64,000 nucleotides of DNA, from NCBI RefSeq assembly GCF_000708265.2, contig NZ_JCKI01000002.1, positions 558,001-622,000 on the forward strand, read 5' to 3'. The notes below the pieces were generated by a model. The model saw only the letters and a list, made by a program, of their open reading frames with translations, was not told the DNA's origin and made no database searches. Shown here piece by piece: positions 26,674-35,478 of this stretch. This DNA comes from Pedobacter sp. R20-19 (lineage in GTDB: Bacteria > Bacteroidota > Bacteroidia > Sphingobacteriales > Sphingobacteriaceae). Both the position numbers and the translations under genes were made by a program. Each line of letters opens with the position of its first letter. The stretch's first letter is position 1.

Positions 26674-27204
26674 TCATAATTTTTGAATTCTTTCTTCTAC
26701 ACTAAAATCTCCTCTAATTTCCAATACCTCCCTATTTAAACCCTTTATCCAGTCTTCATGCACTTTTAAAGATCTACCTTTGAAGCCAGATTCTTTTGGA
26801 TCAATATCGTATTGGGTTGCCCAATCCATAAACTCCTGATAATTTTTATTCCGGTCGGGGTCATCATAAATGGCTGAACCGTATCTTTCAAATTCTCTTT
26901 CTTTCAATCTCTTCAGTCTCACATCAGGCGGAATCCAGAGAAATACGATTAAATCAAATTTGGGAAACACATTGCTACCCCAACTTACGCTCGACCCTCC
27001 AAAAATCCAATGATCAGTATCCGTTAAAGCTTTTTTAATAAGTTGATTTCTTTCTTCAGGGTTGCGTTTTGAAGTAAAAGGTGGATCAGTGGGCAACCAG
27101 AAATATTGGTCGCTATCAAAATAGGGGATATTTAATTTCTTCGCCAGGGCATGACCGAGCGTAGTAACACCGGAAGCAGAAGCCCCAAATAAATGAATTT
27201 TCAT
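26674..27204 (-). CDS. P-loop nucleoside kinase-like protein with Lys-less Walker A
   Basis: 176 residues. It begins MKIHLFGASASGVTTLGHAL, an adenylate/shikimate-kinase-like P-loop in which the usual G-K-[ST] is G-V-T, so the Walker A Lys is absent. The rest fits a small kinase: FDSDQYFWLPTDPPFTSKR (substrate binding), WIFGGSSVSWGS, FDLIVFLWIPPDVRLKRLKERE (lid). It resembles the topology-modulation/FlaR-like AAA group, where such P-loop variants recur. The substrate is unknown. It converges with the ferredoxin gene. Confidence 0.72.
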   Translation of the reverse strand: MKIHLFGASASGVTTLGHALAKKLNIPYFDSDQYFWLPTDPPFTSKRNPEERNQLIKKALTDTDHWIFGGSSVSWGSNVFPKFDLIVFLWIPPDVRLKRLKEREFERYGSAIYDDPDRNKNYQEFMDWATQYDIDPKESGFKGRSLKVHEDWIKGLNREVLEIRGDFSVEERIQKL

Positions 27205-27346
27205 TTTGTTTGATTGAAAAATCTAACCTCAAAAATCGCATTTATTTGGGATATTCCAAAAATTGTAAAACTGATATTTAAGTTCAGGGATATTGCCTTG
27301 TAAAAACAGATTCGATATTATCGCTTTGGTTAAAGGCTTATCTCAA

Positions 27347-28600
27347 TTATTTATTATCTTGATAAATTAATGCTTTAAACTGATTAGGCAATTGTCCGTG
27401 AGACAATGGTGATTGCTGAACATAGATTTGCGCAACCATCTTCTTTTTGGGGTCTACCCAATACGTTGAACCGAAAAACCCACCCCATCCATAAGAGCCG
27501 GCTGTTTGTCCCAATTTTTTACTTCCCTTATCAGAAACCACCTCAAAACCCAATCCAAAATAATTATCTCCGAATGGGATATTGCCAATTTGATTTTTTG
27601 TCATTAAGGCTACGCTGTTTTTTGATAAAATTCTTTTACCCTTGTATTCACCACCATTTAAAAGCATCTGCAAAAAGGTTCCATAATCTTTAGAGGTAGA
27701 TACCAACCCGGCACCACCTGCAAAATAACCATTTTCATTGATCGGGTAATTAATGGATGATCCCTTAACTACACCATCTACCCAGGGTATAACTGCTTTG
27801 GTTTTTGGATCTTCGGTATAAACAGATGATAATCTCAGCTGTTTATTTTTTGGCAAAGCGAAATAAGTGTCGTTCATGCCCAGCGGAATGAAAATCCTAT
27901 CTCTAAAAAACTGATCAAGATTTAAACCAGATGTTACCTCAACTAACCTGCCTAATACATCCATGCCTAAACTATATTGCCATTTTTGGCCTGGCTCAGA
28001 AGAGAGTGGAAGCTTACCCAATTTATCAATATCGGTTTTCAATAGTTTTTTATGATCTACAAATCCTGCTGAAATATCTGCCTTAGCGTAAATGGCCTGC
28101 ATTTCAGGCGAGCCAATTTGTGCATATCCAAGTCCGGAGGTGTGAGTAAGCAATTCACGGATGGTGATTTCATTTTTTGCAGGTCTGGAGGTATAAGTGG
28201 AATCTTTCGAATTGAATTTTACTAAAATTTCAGGATTTTTAAAGGTGGGGAGGTATTTGGAAATGGGATCATCAAGTGAAAATTTGCCTTCTTCTTGAAG
28301 CATCATAACCGCAACACTGGTAATCGCCTTAGTTTGTGAGGCAATTCTTAAAATATCATCTGTTTTGAATGGTCTTCCTACTTGATTGCCAAACGCCTTG
28401 TTGTAAACCGTTTTGCCATCAATGGCGATGTTTGCGGTAATCCCTTTTATCCAGCCGCTATCCAGGTATTGTTTAAAAAGTTGATCGATCTGCCGGATCT
28501 TTTTTTCAGAAATGAAAAAAGATGTGCTGTTGGTTTGTGCCTGTGTTAACTGGCAAGTAAATAATACAAACAGGAGCTGGAAATAAATTATTTTTCTCAT
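27347..28600 (-). CDS. Serine hydrolase, beta-lactamase/PBP4-like (class C fold)
   Basis: 417 residues with a signal peptide (MRKIIYFQLLFVLFTCQLTQAQ). The S-x-x-K catalytic motif is SQTK (about 90), followed by HTSGLGY, the Y-S-L motif in QKWQYSLGMDVLGRLVE, and GWGGFFGSTYWVDPKKK, a KTG-box equivalent. Proteins of this group hydrolyse esters, amides or D-amino-acid peptides in the periplasm; true beta-lactamase action is not shown. It lies 13 bp after the universal stress gene on the same strand. Confidence 0.86.
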   Translation of the reverse strand: MRKIIYFQLLFVLFTCQLTQAQTNSTSFFISEKKIRQIDQLFKQYLDSGWIKGITANIAIDGKTVYNKAFGNQVGRPFKTDDILRIASQTKAITSVAVMMLQEEGKFSLDDPISKYLPTFKNPEILVKFNSKDSTYTSRPAKNEITIRELLTHTSGLGYAQIGSPEMQAIYAKADISAGFVDHKKLLKTDIDKLGKLPLSSEPGQKWQYSLGMDVLGRLVEVTSGLNLDQFFRDRIFIPLGMNDTYFALPKNKQLRLSSVYTEDPKTKAVIPWVDGVVKGSSINYPINENGYFAGGAGLVSTSKDYGTFLQMLLNGGEYKGKRILSKNSVALMTKNQIGNIPFGDNYFGLGFEVVSDKGSKKLGQTAGSYGWGGFFGSTYWVDPKKKMVAQIYVQQSPLSHGQLPNQFKALIYQDNK

Positions 28601-28613
28601 TGGCTTTCGTGAA

Positions 28614-29072
28614 TTATTCTGCAGATACGTCCCATTTATTTGGAATAATCAATACCGGACATGCAGATTTCCTGGCCACATGCTGTGCCACACTACCCAT
28701 TAAAAAGTGATATAAACCTGTTCTGCCATAAGTTCCGATAACGATCAGGTCTGATCCCCATTCATCTGATTGTTGGATAATACCATGAGCGGCAGTATCT
28801 ACCACACTTAAATAGGTTGTTTGAATGCCATTGCCATATTTATTTTCAATTTCCTTTAGTAAGATATGGCTATTCTCTTCACTGTTGTCATAGGTTTCTA
28901 AAAATACAGGCGCCAGTGTTAAATCGGGATTTACATTTGCAGGAACGGGCTCTATAATATTAACCAATGCCACTTCAGCCTGAAATTTTTCAGCCATATC
29001 GTAACCAGTTTTAGCTGCTTTTTCTGAACAGGTGCTGTTGTCCACAGCAATTAATATTTTTTTAAAATTCAT
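28614..29072 (-). CDS. Universal stress protein (UspA family)
   Basis: 152 residues. It starts KKILIAVDNSTCSEKAAKTGYDMA and ends with the ATP-binding signature GTYGRTGLYHFLMGSVAQHVARKSACPVLIIP (G-x2-G-x9-G-[ST]). That motif suggests an ATP-binding Usp. It is upstream of the serine hydrolase gene and probably co-transcribed. Confidence 0.9.
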   Translation of the reverse strand: MNFKKILIAVDNSTCSEKAAKTGYDMAEKFQAEVALVNIIEPVPANVNPDLTLAPVFLETYDNSEENSHILLKEIENKYGNGIQTTYLSVVDTAAHGIIQQSDEWGSDLIVIGTYGRTGLYHFLMGSVAQHVARKSACPVLIIPNKWDVSAE

Positions 29073-29179
29073 ATTGGAAAGATTAAATAATCATCATAAA
29101 AATAACAAATTTAGGGGCGAAATGTTAGACAATTGATTAATTTATTAGTTTTACGGATATCTTTACCGATCATAACCAG

Positions 29180-29965
29180 ATGGAAAATCAATATGGAATT
29201 TGTAGGGTTGCTGTAGCACCTTTAAGAGCTGAACCTTCAGATCGAGCAGAAATTGTTTCGCAGCTTTTGTTTGGCGATCACGTAGAAATTCTTAAAAAAG
29301 ATGAGCGCTGGTGGCTCATTCAAAATGGTTATGATGGCTATCAAGGCTGGATGGATTTCAGACAGCTGACTACCATTACCCAGGATCAGTTTATAGATTT
29401 GCAAGAATGTAAGTGGTTGGCACCCTTGAGTTTCAACAATGTATTAACGGCTACCGATGGAAGTTTGTATCATTTAAATCCGGCTAGCAACCTGCCTTAC
29501 CTAGCAGAAGGGTTTTGTTATACCGGAAAGGAGAAGTATCGGTTAAACTTCGAGCCGCATGATCCAACAAAAGTAAATTTTAAGGCAGATGTTGAAGCAA
29601 CAGCAAAGTTTTTTCAAAACATACCTTATTTATGGGGCGGTAGACACTTGTTTGGGATGGATTGCTCTGGCTTTGTGCAAACGGTTTTTAAAATGTTGAA
29701 TATCAAATTAAACAGGGATGCTTCTCAGCAGGCAGAACAAGGTGAACTGGTTGGTTTTCTAGCAGAATGCAGGCCTGGTGATGTAGCTTTTTTTGATAAT
29801 GAAGAAGGAAAAATTACCCATGTGGGTATTATGCTGGGGTCGAACGAGATTATTCATGCTTCTGCAAAAGTAAAGATAGATCCGATTGATGATGAGGGGA
29901 TTTTTAATAGGGAATTGGGTGTTTACAGCCATAAATTGAGGATTATTAAACGGTTTGTGGAATAA
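29180..29965 (+). CDS. NlpC/P60 (C40) peptidase with N-terminal SH3b domains
   Basis: 261 residues without an evident signal peptide. The N-terminal part (about 1-70) is SH3b-like (CRVAVAPLRAEPSDRAEIVSQLLFGDHVEIL), and residues 140-255 are the NlpC/P60 domain: PYLWGGRHLFGMDCSGFVQTVF with catalytic Cys, then THVGIMLGSNEIIHAS with catalytic His. It should cut gamma-D-Glu-diaminopimelate-type peptide bonds. A lack of an export signal fits the recycling enzymes YkfC-like that act on murein peptides in the cytoplasm. Confidence 0.87.
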   Translation: MENQYGICRVAVAPLRAEPSDRAEIVSQLLFGDHVEILKKDERWWLIQNGYDGYQGWMDFRQLTTITQDQFIDLQECKWLAPLSFNNVLTATDGSLYHLNPASNLPYLAEGFCYTGKEKYRLNFEPHDPTKVNFKADVEATAKFFQNIPYLWGGRHLFGMDCSGFVQTVFKMLNIKLNRDASQQAEQGELVGFLAECRPGDVAFFDNEEGKITHVGIMLGSNEIIHASAKVKIDPIDDEGIFNRELGVYSHKLRIIKRFVE

Positions 29966-30001
29966 ACCCCCAAAGCGGCATCATATTATAAAAACTGATT
30001 T

Positions 30002-30724
30002 ATGGCAACTTCTTTTAAACTAATAATAAATGAGCCATGTACAGCACATTGGGCTGAGATGAAAGCGCATCAAAATGGTAAGTTTTGCATCGGTTGTCAA
30101 AAGGCAGTTGTTGATTTTACTCAATTTTCTGATGCTGAATTGAAGAATTGGTTTGTTCGAAATCAAGGTAAAGGCTGTGGCAGATTTAAACCAGAGCAAC
30201 TTAACCGTTTAATTGAAAAAAAATCAAATTTTTCAGTAGGAAATTTTAAACCTGGTTTAGTTGCTGCGTCATTAATAGCGCTATTAAGTTTTCCAAAGCT
30301 TGGAAATGCAATTAATACTAAACCTTTCGCTACTTTTCAGAGCGACAGTCGAAAATCATTTTCCAAAAACATCGAGTGTAAGAATGTATCAGAAGATTTG
30401 GTGACCATTAGTGGAACTGTGATCGATAAAGATGAAAAGCAGCCTATTATTGGTGCAAATATAAGAGTAAAAGGCTCATCTATAAGCGCTGTTACGGATA
30501 AGGATGGAAATTTTGAACTTGTTTTAGATAGAAATAAATTCAAAAAAAATGTGATTTTAGATTTAAGGTATATTGGTTATGAGGGTAAAAACATAAAAAT
30601 AAACTTATCCAAAAAAGCACGTATTGTAATTGGCTTGAAAATGGGAAGCTATATTTTAGGCGGATTTGGAGTATTAAAACAACCAACATTTCTTGAAAAA
30701 ATTGCCCAGTTTTTGAATGGATAA
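30002..30724 (+). CDS. Cys-rich N-terminal module plus carboxypeptidase-regulatory-like domain membrane protein
   Basis: 240 residues. Residues 1-65 hold five Cys in the order EPC, FCIGC, GCGRF beside a His, like a metal-binding knuckle I recall from Bacteroidota proteins that start NEPC-x-A-H-W. A hydrophobic stretch (PGLVAASLIALLSFPKLGNA) at about 80-100 is the single membrane span. The C-terminal CarboxypepD_reg-like domain (ISGTVIDKDEKQPIIGANIRVKGSSISAVTDKDGNFEL) faces the other side. The function is unknown. Confidence 0.72.
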   Translation: MATSFKLIINEPCTAHWAEMKAHQNGKFCIGCQKAVVDFTQFSDAELKNWFVRNQGKGCGRFKPEQLNRLIEKKSNFSVGNFKPGLVAASLIALLSFPKLGNAINTKPFATFQSDSRKSFSKNIECKNVSEDLVTISGTVIDKDEKQPIIGANIRVKGSSISAVTDKDGNFELVLDRNKFKKNVILDLRYIGYEGKNIKINLSKKARIVIGLKMGSYILGGFGVLKQPTFLEKIAQFLNG

Positions 30725-30728
30725 AACA

Positions 30729-31628
30729 TTACAAATGCATCTCCCAAACCATTACCTGCCTGTCATCGCCTGTAGAAATTAAAAACTTTCCATCATTGCT
30801 CCAAATAATTTTATTGATGGAATGCGTGTGCCCAATACCCGCTTTTTCTAAACTTAATATTTTATACAGCTTAAGGCCTTCTGCATCCCAAAGTTTAATA
30901 CTTTTATCCTGACTACTCGTTGCAAAGTAAGGTAGGGTAGGATGGAAGGCTATATCATATACAGTAAACATGTGCGCCGGAATGGTGTTAATCAATTCAT
31001 AGCCAGGTAAAGTCCAAATCTTCAATTGCGCATCTCTGCTGCCAGAAATTAAATATTTTCCGTTCGGATGATAAGCCAAAGAAGTAACAGGTAAAGTATG
31101 ACTATCTAAATTTTGTTTAGTGCTGTAGTCTGCAAGATGATAGATTTTTACCAGGTGATCTTTGCAGCCAAAAGCAATTTCCTTTTCATCAGTTGAAATG
31201 GCAATTGCCCTAACCGTATCGTATGCAGCTTGGAAACGATAAACTTCCGTAAAATCTTTTAATGACCAAACTGCCACAGTTCCATCTTCACCTGTTGTTA
31301 GCAGCTCGTTTTTACTTCTAACCGTTTGAATATTGAAAATGGGCTTGGTGTGTGCATTAATTCGGGCAATTACTTTTTCTCCCTTTAAATCATAGACACT
31401 AAAAGCGCCACTGCGCTCTCCAACAAAAAGCTGATTATTGTAATAATGCAAACAGTAAACAGAGCTTTGTACAGGCATTTTAACCTTTATAAAAGCCATG
31501 GTATTTAATGACCATTCCACTATACCTTTATCATTCCCTGCACTAAAAAATGTTTCATCCTGATCTGAATTCGCCAAAGCATACACAGGATTTTGATGGC
31601 CTGAAAGGGTTTTGAGGTGTTTAAGCAT
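30729..31628 (-). CDS. WD40 repeat protein
   Basis: 299 residues forming about seven WD-type blades; clear ones contain SAGNDKGIVEWSL, LTTGEDGTVAVWSL, LISGSRDAQLKIWTL, FATSSQDKSIKLWDA and LISTGDDRQVMVWEM. There is no signal peptide and no extra domain, so it is a cytoplasmic beta-propeller scaffold. It is downstream of the his operon on the same strand but separated by a membrane-protein gene and short repeats. Confidence 0.88.
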   Translation of the reverse strand: MLKHLKTLSGHQNPVYALANSDQDETFFSAGNDKGIVEWSLNTMAFIKVKMPVQSSVYCLHYYNNQLFVGERSGAFSVYDLKGEKVIARINAHTKPIFNIQTVRSKNELLTTGEDGTVAVWSLKDFTEVYRFQAAYDTVRAIAISTDEKEIAFGCKDHLVKIYHLADYSTKQNLDSHTLPVTSLAYHPNGKYLISGSRDAQLKIWTLPGYELINTIPAHMFTVYDIAFHPTLPYFATSSQDKSIKLWDAEGLKLYKILSLEKAGIGHTHSINKIIWSNDGKFLISTGDDRQVMVWEMHL

Positions 31629-31677
31629 AAGAGTTGAAGGTTGTGGATTACAAGTTGCAGGTCAGGTAGCCGATGGC

Positions 31678-32046
31678 TTAGTAAATTTCTAGTTCAATTA
31701 ATAAATCAATAATTGGATTTCTAAAGAAGTAAACCGGTATTATGATCAATAATGTTAATATGAATGACTTTGTCCTTTTAATTTTATGTATTTTTAGATT
31801 AATCCCTGTCAAAATTATTAAAATTAAAACAATAAAAATTAAGGCGCCCCACTCGTCAATAAATACGTTGATTGGTAAAGCCTCAATTCTTGCTAATTCA
31901 GCACCTTTTCCATAAGCACCCCAATAAATAAGAGGAATAATTAAGGTGTATGAGAAGAAACATACTAAAGCAGAAATTATAAATACTAAAAGAAAATGCC
32001 AAATTTCGGTTTTAGCCTTTAAAATGGTTTCAAAAATATCTGTCAT
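31678..32046 (-). CDS. Hypothetical membrane protein, 122 aa
   Basis: Three hydrophobic segments at about residues 17-42, 68-83 and 94-112 (LLVFIISALVCFFSYTLII; LIFIVLILIILTGINL; SFILTLLIIIPVYFF) with short charged loops. Not recognised. It lies 46 bp after hisIE with CTTGTAACTC-type direct repeats in between, so it may be read through from the his operon. Confidence 0.6.
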   Translation of the reverse strand: MTDIFETILKAKTEIWHFLLVFIISALVCFFSYTLIIPLIYWGAYGKGAELARIEALPINVFIDEWGALIFIVLILIILTGINLKIHKIKRTKSFILTLLIIIPVYFFRNPIIDLLIELEIY

Positions 32047-32092
32047 TTCTAAAGCAATTTGCCTTGTAACTCACAACTTGTAACTCGCAACT

Positions 32093-32695
32093 TTACTGAT
32101 GTCTCTTTTCCAAATTCTTTGCAATATCTTGAATGGATAAACCTTTTTCTTTCAATAAAAATAGCAGGTGAAAAACTAAATCAGATGCTTCGCCAATCAA
32201 TTCTTCCTCACTTTCAGCAAGTGCGGCGATAACTGTTTCTACCCCTTCTTCACCAACCTTTTGTGCAATTTTATTCAAACCTTTGCTGCGCATCTTATTA
32301 ATGTAAGAGCCCTCAACAGGATTTTCGTATCGATCAGTTATGATATTTTCGAGCTCAAAAATAAAATTCTGATTAAAATCTGTTTTAAAACAGCTGCGGC
32401 TACCGGTGTGACAGGTTGGTCCAACTGCATCTGCTTTTATCAAGATCGTGTCGTTATCACAATCCACAAAAAGTTCTTTTACATACAAGAAATTGTTGCT
32501 GGTTTCTCCTTTCGTCCAAAGGCGGTTTTTTGAGCGGGAAAAGAAAGTTACTTTGCCTTCCGTTTGTGTTTTTTCCAAAGCTTCAGCATTCATATAACCT
32601 AGCATTAAAACTTCAAGGGTTTTATAATCCTGAATAATAACAGGAAGTAAGCCGGCTGTTTTATCCCAATCAAGAGATTGTATATCGATGTTCAT
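32093..32695 (-). CDS. hisIE: Bifunctional phosphoribosyl-AMP cyclohydrolase / phosphoribosyl-ATP pyrophosphatase
   Basis: 200 residues from ATG 32695 (MNIDIQSLDWDKTAGLLP). An in-frame ATG at 32716 is rejected because the extra codons derive from a REP fragment (32710-32724, CTCGCAATGACGAG). The HisI part (1-110) has TFFSRSKNRLWTKGETS and the Zn motif CDNDTILIKADAVGPTCHTGSRSC; HisE (110-200) has KVGEEGVETVIAALAESEEELIGEASDLVFHLL. It does steps 2 and 3 of histidine synthesis and is the last his gene. Confidence 0.95.
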   Translation of the reverse strand: MNIDIQSLDWDKTAGLLPVIIQDYKTLEVLMLGYMNAEALEKTQTEGKVTFFSRSKNRLWTKGETSNNFLYVKELFVDCDNDTILIKADAVGPTCHTGSRSCFKTDFNQNFIFELENIITDRYENPVEGSYINKMRSKGLNKIAQKVGEEGVETVIAALAESEEELIGEASDLVFHLLFLLKEKGLSIQDIAKNLEKRHQ

Positions 32696-32736
32696 TTTTA
32701 TGATGTTGCCTCGCAATGACGAGTGTATTTATTAAT

Positions 32737-33966
32737 TTATAATCTTACGGGGATTCCATGTCCTCGCAACTCTTTCTTTAAATCAGGTATTAAAATTTCA
32801 CCATAGTGAAATACGGATGCTGCTAACGCTGCATCTACGTTGGCTTTTTGGAAAACCTCTGTAAAGTGTTCCATGCTACCTGCTCCGCCTGAGGCTATAA
32901 TTGGAATGTTGATCATTTGGTTAATCCGGCCTAACAAACCGCAATCAAAACCAGCTTTAGTGCCATCATGATCCATAGAAGTTAACAAAATTTCTCCTGC
33001 ACCCAAATCTTCTGCCTGCTTAATCCAGTTTTCAGTTTCCAGTTCTGTAATTAAGCGCCCTCCATTTAAATGAACCATATTTTTACCGTCAACGTATTTA
33101 GTATCAACAGCCAAAACCACAAACTGAACACCAAAAGCTTTGGCCAGTTCTTCAATAAGTTTTGGATTCCTTACTGCCGCAGAATTAATACTGATCTTAT
33201 CGGCACCAGCATTTAATAAAGCCTCCGCATCAGCAATTTCAGTGATGCCACCACCAATGGTGAAAGGAATATTGAGCTGGCGTGCAACAGATTTTACCAT
33301 CTCAATCATCGTTTTACGACGTTCGTGAGTGGCCGTTATGTCTAAGAAAACCAACTCATCAGCACCTTGTTGTGCATATTGAGCTGCTAATTCTACAGGG
33401 TCGCCTGCATCGCGTAAATCAACAAAGTTTACACCTTTTACTGTGCGGCCATCTTTAACATCTAAACAAGGAATTATTCTTTTACTTAAACCCCCTCCGC
33501 CCCCTAAAGGTGGAACTATAAATTGCTCAGCCTGCATGGCTTTATTTATTTTGTTCAAAACAATGTCTATGTTTTTATAAATTTCTTCGTTTTTAAATCT
33601 AATAACCTTTATTCCAAAAGCTTCAATTGCTGCCTGTCTTTCTAAATCATTCTCAAAAATTTCTTTTATATTGTGGATGCTGCCATCTAATTCAATGATT
33701 AATTTTTTCTCATGACAATAGAAATCAGCAATAAAGGAAGAAATTGGATGCTGTCGTCTAAATTTTACACCTAGTTTCTTTTCTTTAAGATGTTCCCATA
33801 ATAATTTTTCAGCATCTGTGACCGTATTTCTTAACTTCTTGGCGTTTTCAAAAATGATGTTCGAAGCACCATAAAACATTTTTGGTTCATTGACTTGCAA
33901 AAAATCAAGATCATCATCAATTAAACCCCAATTTTTTAAATTAGGCTTTGTCTTATCGTTGTTCAT
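32737..33966 (-). CDS. hisF: DUF559 endonuclease-like domain fused to HisF
   Basis: 409 residues. Residues about 36-145 are a DUF559 (Vsr/PD-(D/E)xK-like) domain with [20 protein letters not shown] and [10 protein letters not shown] intact (Asp 81, Glu 92). A PPLGGGGG linker follows. Residues 160-409 are a full-length HisF ([44 protein letters not shown]), the cyclase subunit of imidazole glycerol phosphate synthase with HisH. HisF proteins normally begin M-L-x-K-R-I-I-P-C-L-D; here the Leu codon is TTA and no ATG, GTG or TTG is in frame at the junction, so HisF seems to be made only as the fusion. Usual HisF length is about 250. Confidence 0.92.
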   Translation of the reverse strand: MNNDKTKPNLKNWGLIDDDLDFLQVNEPKMFYGASNIIFENAKKLRNTVTDAEKLLWEHLKEKKLGVKFRRQHPISSFIADFYCHEKKLIIELDGSIHNIKEIFENDLERQAAIEAFGIKVIRFKNEEIYKNIDIVLNKINKAMQAEQFIVPPLGGGGGLSKRIIPCLDVKDGRTVKGVNFVDLRDAGDPVELAAQYAQQGADELVFLDITATHERRKTMIEMVKSVARQLNIPFTIGGGITEIADAEALLNAGADKISINSAAVRNPKLIEELAKAFGVQFVVLAVDTKYVDGKNMVHLNGGRLITELETENWIKQAEDLGAGEILLTSMDHDGTKAGFDCGLLGRINQMINIPIIASGGAGSMEHFTEVFQKANVDAALAASVFHYGEILIPDLKKELRGHGIPVRL

Positions 33967-34135
33967 ATTTTATTAAATAAAACTATTATGTGAACAGACA
34001 TTTAACCTTACATTCCAACTCGCTTGTAACTCTTAATTTCCTTAAGTTCTATCGCACTCAATGTTATGGTACTATCCACTAATCGCTCGCCTTTCCACGA
34101 TGTTATTAGCTCCCCCTTTAGGGGGCTGGTGGGTT
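33489..34135 (-). mobile_element. Candidate DUF559 cassette with imperfect terminal inverted repeats
   Basis: About 647 bp between the hisA stop and the HisF coding start. The ends 33489-33516 and 34109-34135 are inverted copies (both contain CCTTTAGGGGGC reading outward and end GGGTT), with about six differences including a 1-nt gap over 27-28 bp. A TTA triplet flanks each end in + orientation, a possible 3-bp target duplication. The only gene inside is the DUF559 domain, whose frame runs out through one end into hisF. No transposase is present, so mobility is inferred. Confidence 0.5.
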
Positions 34136-34883
34136 ATATACTACTCAATGCTTTCAAATTCCATTCTTTAATCTCTTCGATGGTAATTCTATCTTCGTAA
34201 ATGGCTTTTCCAACTACTACGCTTCTGATTGGATATTTGGCCAATTCGTAAATATCTTCCATCGAACTCACCCCGCCTGAAGCAATTAACTTAATCATTG
34301 GAGAATGCTCCAGCAGTTTTTTATATAATTCAACAGCTGCACCACCTAACTTTCCATCTTTGCTGATATCCGTACATAAGAAACGGAAGAATCCCAATGC
34401 CAGGCACTTATCCACATAATCCATTAATTTAATGGGTGAACTTTCCATCCAGCCAGAATATTTGATCACTTCATCTAAAACATCAATGGCAATTACAATG
34501 CGGTTGGCATAATCATCTTTTTTAGCAAAAGCCTCACTTAATTGCTGTAAAAAGTCAGGATTAGTGATGGCCTGAGTACCTACAATAACCCGGTGAATTC
34601 CGGCATCGAGCAAATTTGTAACCTGCTCAATAGTACGAATACCTCCGCCATATTGTACCTTCATTTCAGTTTTTTTGATGATTTCAAACAATGATTTCTG
34701 ATTGCTAAAATCGCCCTTAGCACCATTTAAATCAATAATATGAATGAAATCTGTTCCGTTTGAACGGTATTTTTCTATCATGTCGGCAATAGAAACATCA
34801 TACTCAGTTTTCTGATTGTAATCACCTTCACGAAGGCGAACAACTTTTCCATCCAGAATATCAATAGCAGGAATTATGTACAT
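34134..34883 (-). CDS. hisA: ProFAR isomerase HisA
   Basis: 249 residues. MYIIPAIDILDGKVVRLREGDY carries the N-terminal catalytic Asp, VQYGGGIRTIEQV and IIDLNGAKGDF are the phosphate-binding and core strands, and the second half-barrel contains LCTDISKDGKLGG with the second catalytic Asp. It opens the ProFAR aminoaldose in histidine synthesis. Its TAA stop directly adjoins the outer end of the DUF559 cassette. HisH ends 1 bp before it. Confidence 0.96.
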   Translation of the reverse strand: MYIIPAIDILDGKVVRLREGDYNQKTEYDVSIADMIEKYRSNGTDFIHIIDLNGAKGDFSNQKSLFEIIKKTEMKVQYGGGIRTIEQVTNLLDAGIHRVIVGTQAITNPDFLQQLSEAFAKKDDYANRIVIAIDVLDEVIKYSGWMESSPIKLMDYVDKCLALGFFRFLCTDISKDGKLGGAAVELYKKLLEHSPMIKLIASGGVSSMEDIYELAKYPIRSVVVGKAIYEDRITIEEIKEWNLKALSSI

Positions 34884-34884
34884 T

Positions 34885-35478
34885 TTATAAGCTTAAGTTT
34901 GAAAAATTTTTTAATATCTGTTCGCCAGCTTTTCCCGATTTTTCCGGATGGAACTGAACGCCATAAAAGTTATCCTTTTGCACTGCTGCTGAAAATTTTA
35001 ATCCATAATTTGCAGCGGCGATGTCAAAAATAGGGTTATATTCAATAAAGTACGAATGAACGAAGTAAAATTGTGCATTATCTTCAATACCTTCAAATAG
35101 TGCATTGTTTTGATGTTGCACCGCGTTCCAGCCCATGTGCGGGATTTTGATATTCAATGACTTATCGAATTTTTTAGTCTTTACCGGAACAATATTTAAT
35201 AAAGCGGCATTACCTTCTTCAGAATGTTCAGTAATCAGCTGCATACCTACGCAGATTCCCAAAACAGGTTTAGTGAGTGCTTTTATCGCTCTGATTAATC
35301 CGGTATGCTTTAGTTTTTCCATCGCTGCACTAGCATGCCCAACACCAGGGATGATGATGTGGCTATATTTTTCGAGGTCGTTTTCTGTATTTACCATGCC
35401 GTAGGTCACATTTAGGCGGTCTAATGCAGCAGTAAGAGAGAAAATATTCCCAGCGCCGTAGTTTATAATTCCAATCAT
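34885..35478 (-). CDS. hisH: Imidazole glycerol phosphate synthase glutaminase subunit HisH
   Basis: 197 residues of class I glutamine amidotransferase: IINYGAGNIFSL, oxyanion strand IIPGVGHASAAM, nucleophile elbow GICVGMQL (Cys at about 77) and the His-Glu pair in VQFHPEKSG. It hydrolyses glutamine and passes ammonia to HisF. Because the partner HisF here has an extra N-terminal domain, the HisH-HisF contact could be affected, although the HisF N-terminus normally sits at the opposite side from the cyclase active-site loops; this is uncertain. Confidence 0.96.
   Translation of the reverse strand: MIGIINYGAGNIFSLTAALDRLNVTYGMVNTENDLEKYSHIIIPGVGHASAAMEKLKHTGLIRAIKALTKPVLGICVGMQLITEHSEEGNAALLNIVPVKTKKFDKSLNIKIPHMGWNAVQHQNNALFEGIEDNAQFYFVHSYFIEYNPIFDIAAANYGLKFSAAVQKDNFYGVQFHPEKSGKAGEQILKNFSNLSL

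Noticed and set aside
32696-32716. Earlier hisIE start (MRGNIIK)
   Set aside because: The extra codons come from a REP fragment and do not match HisI N-termini.
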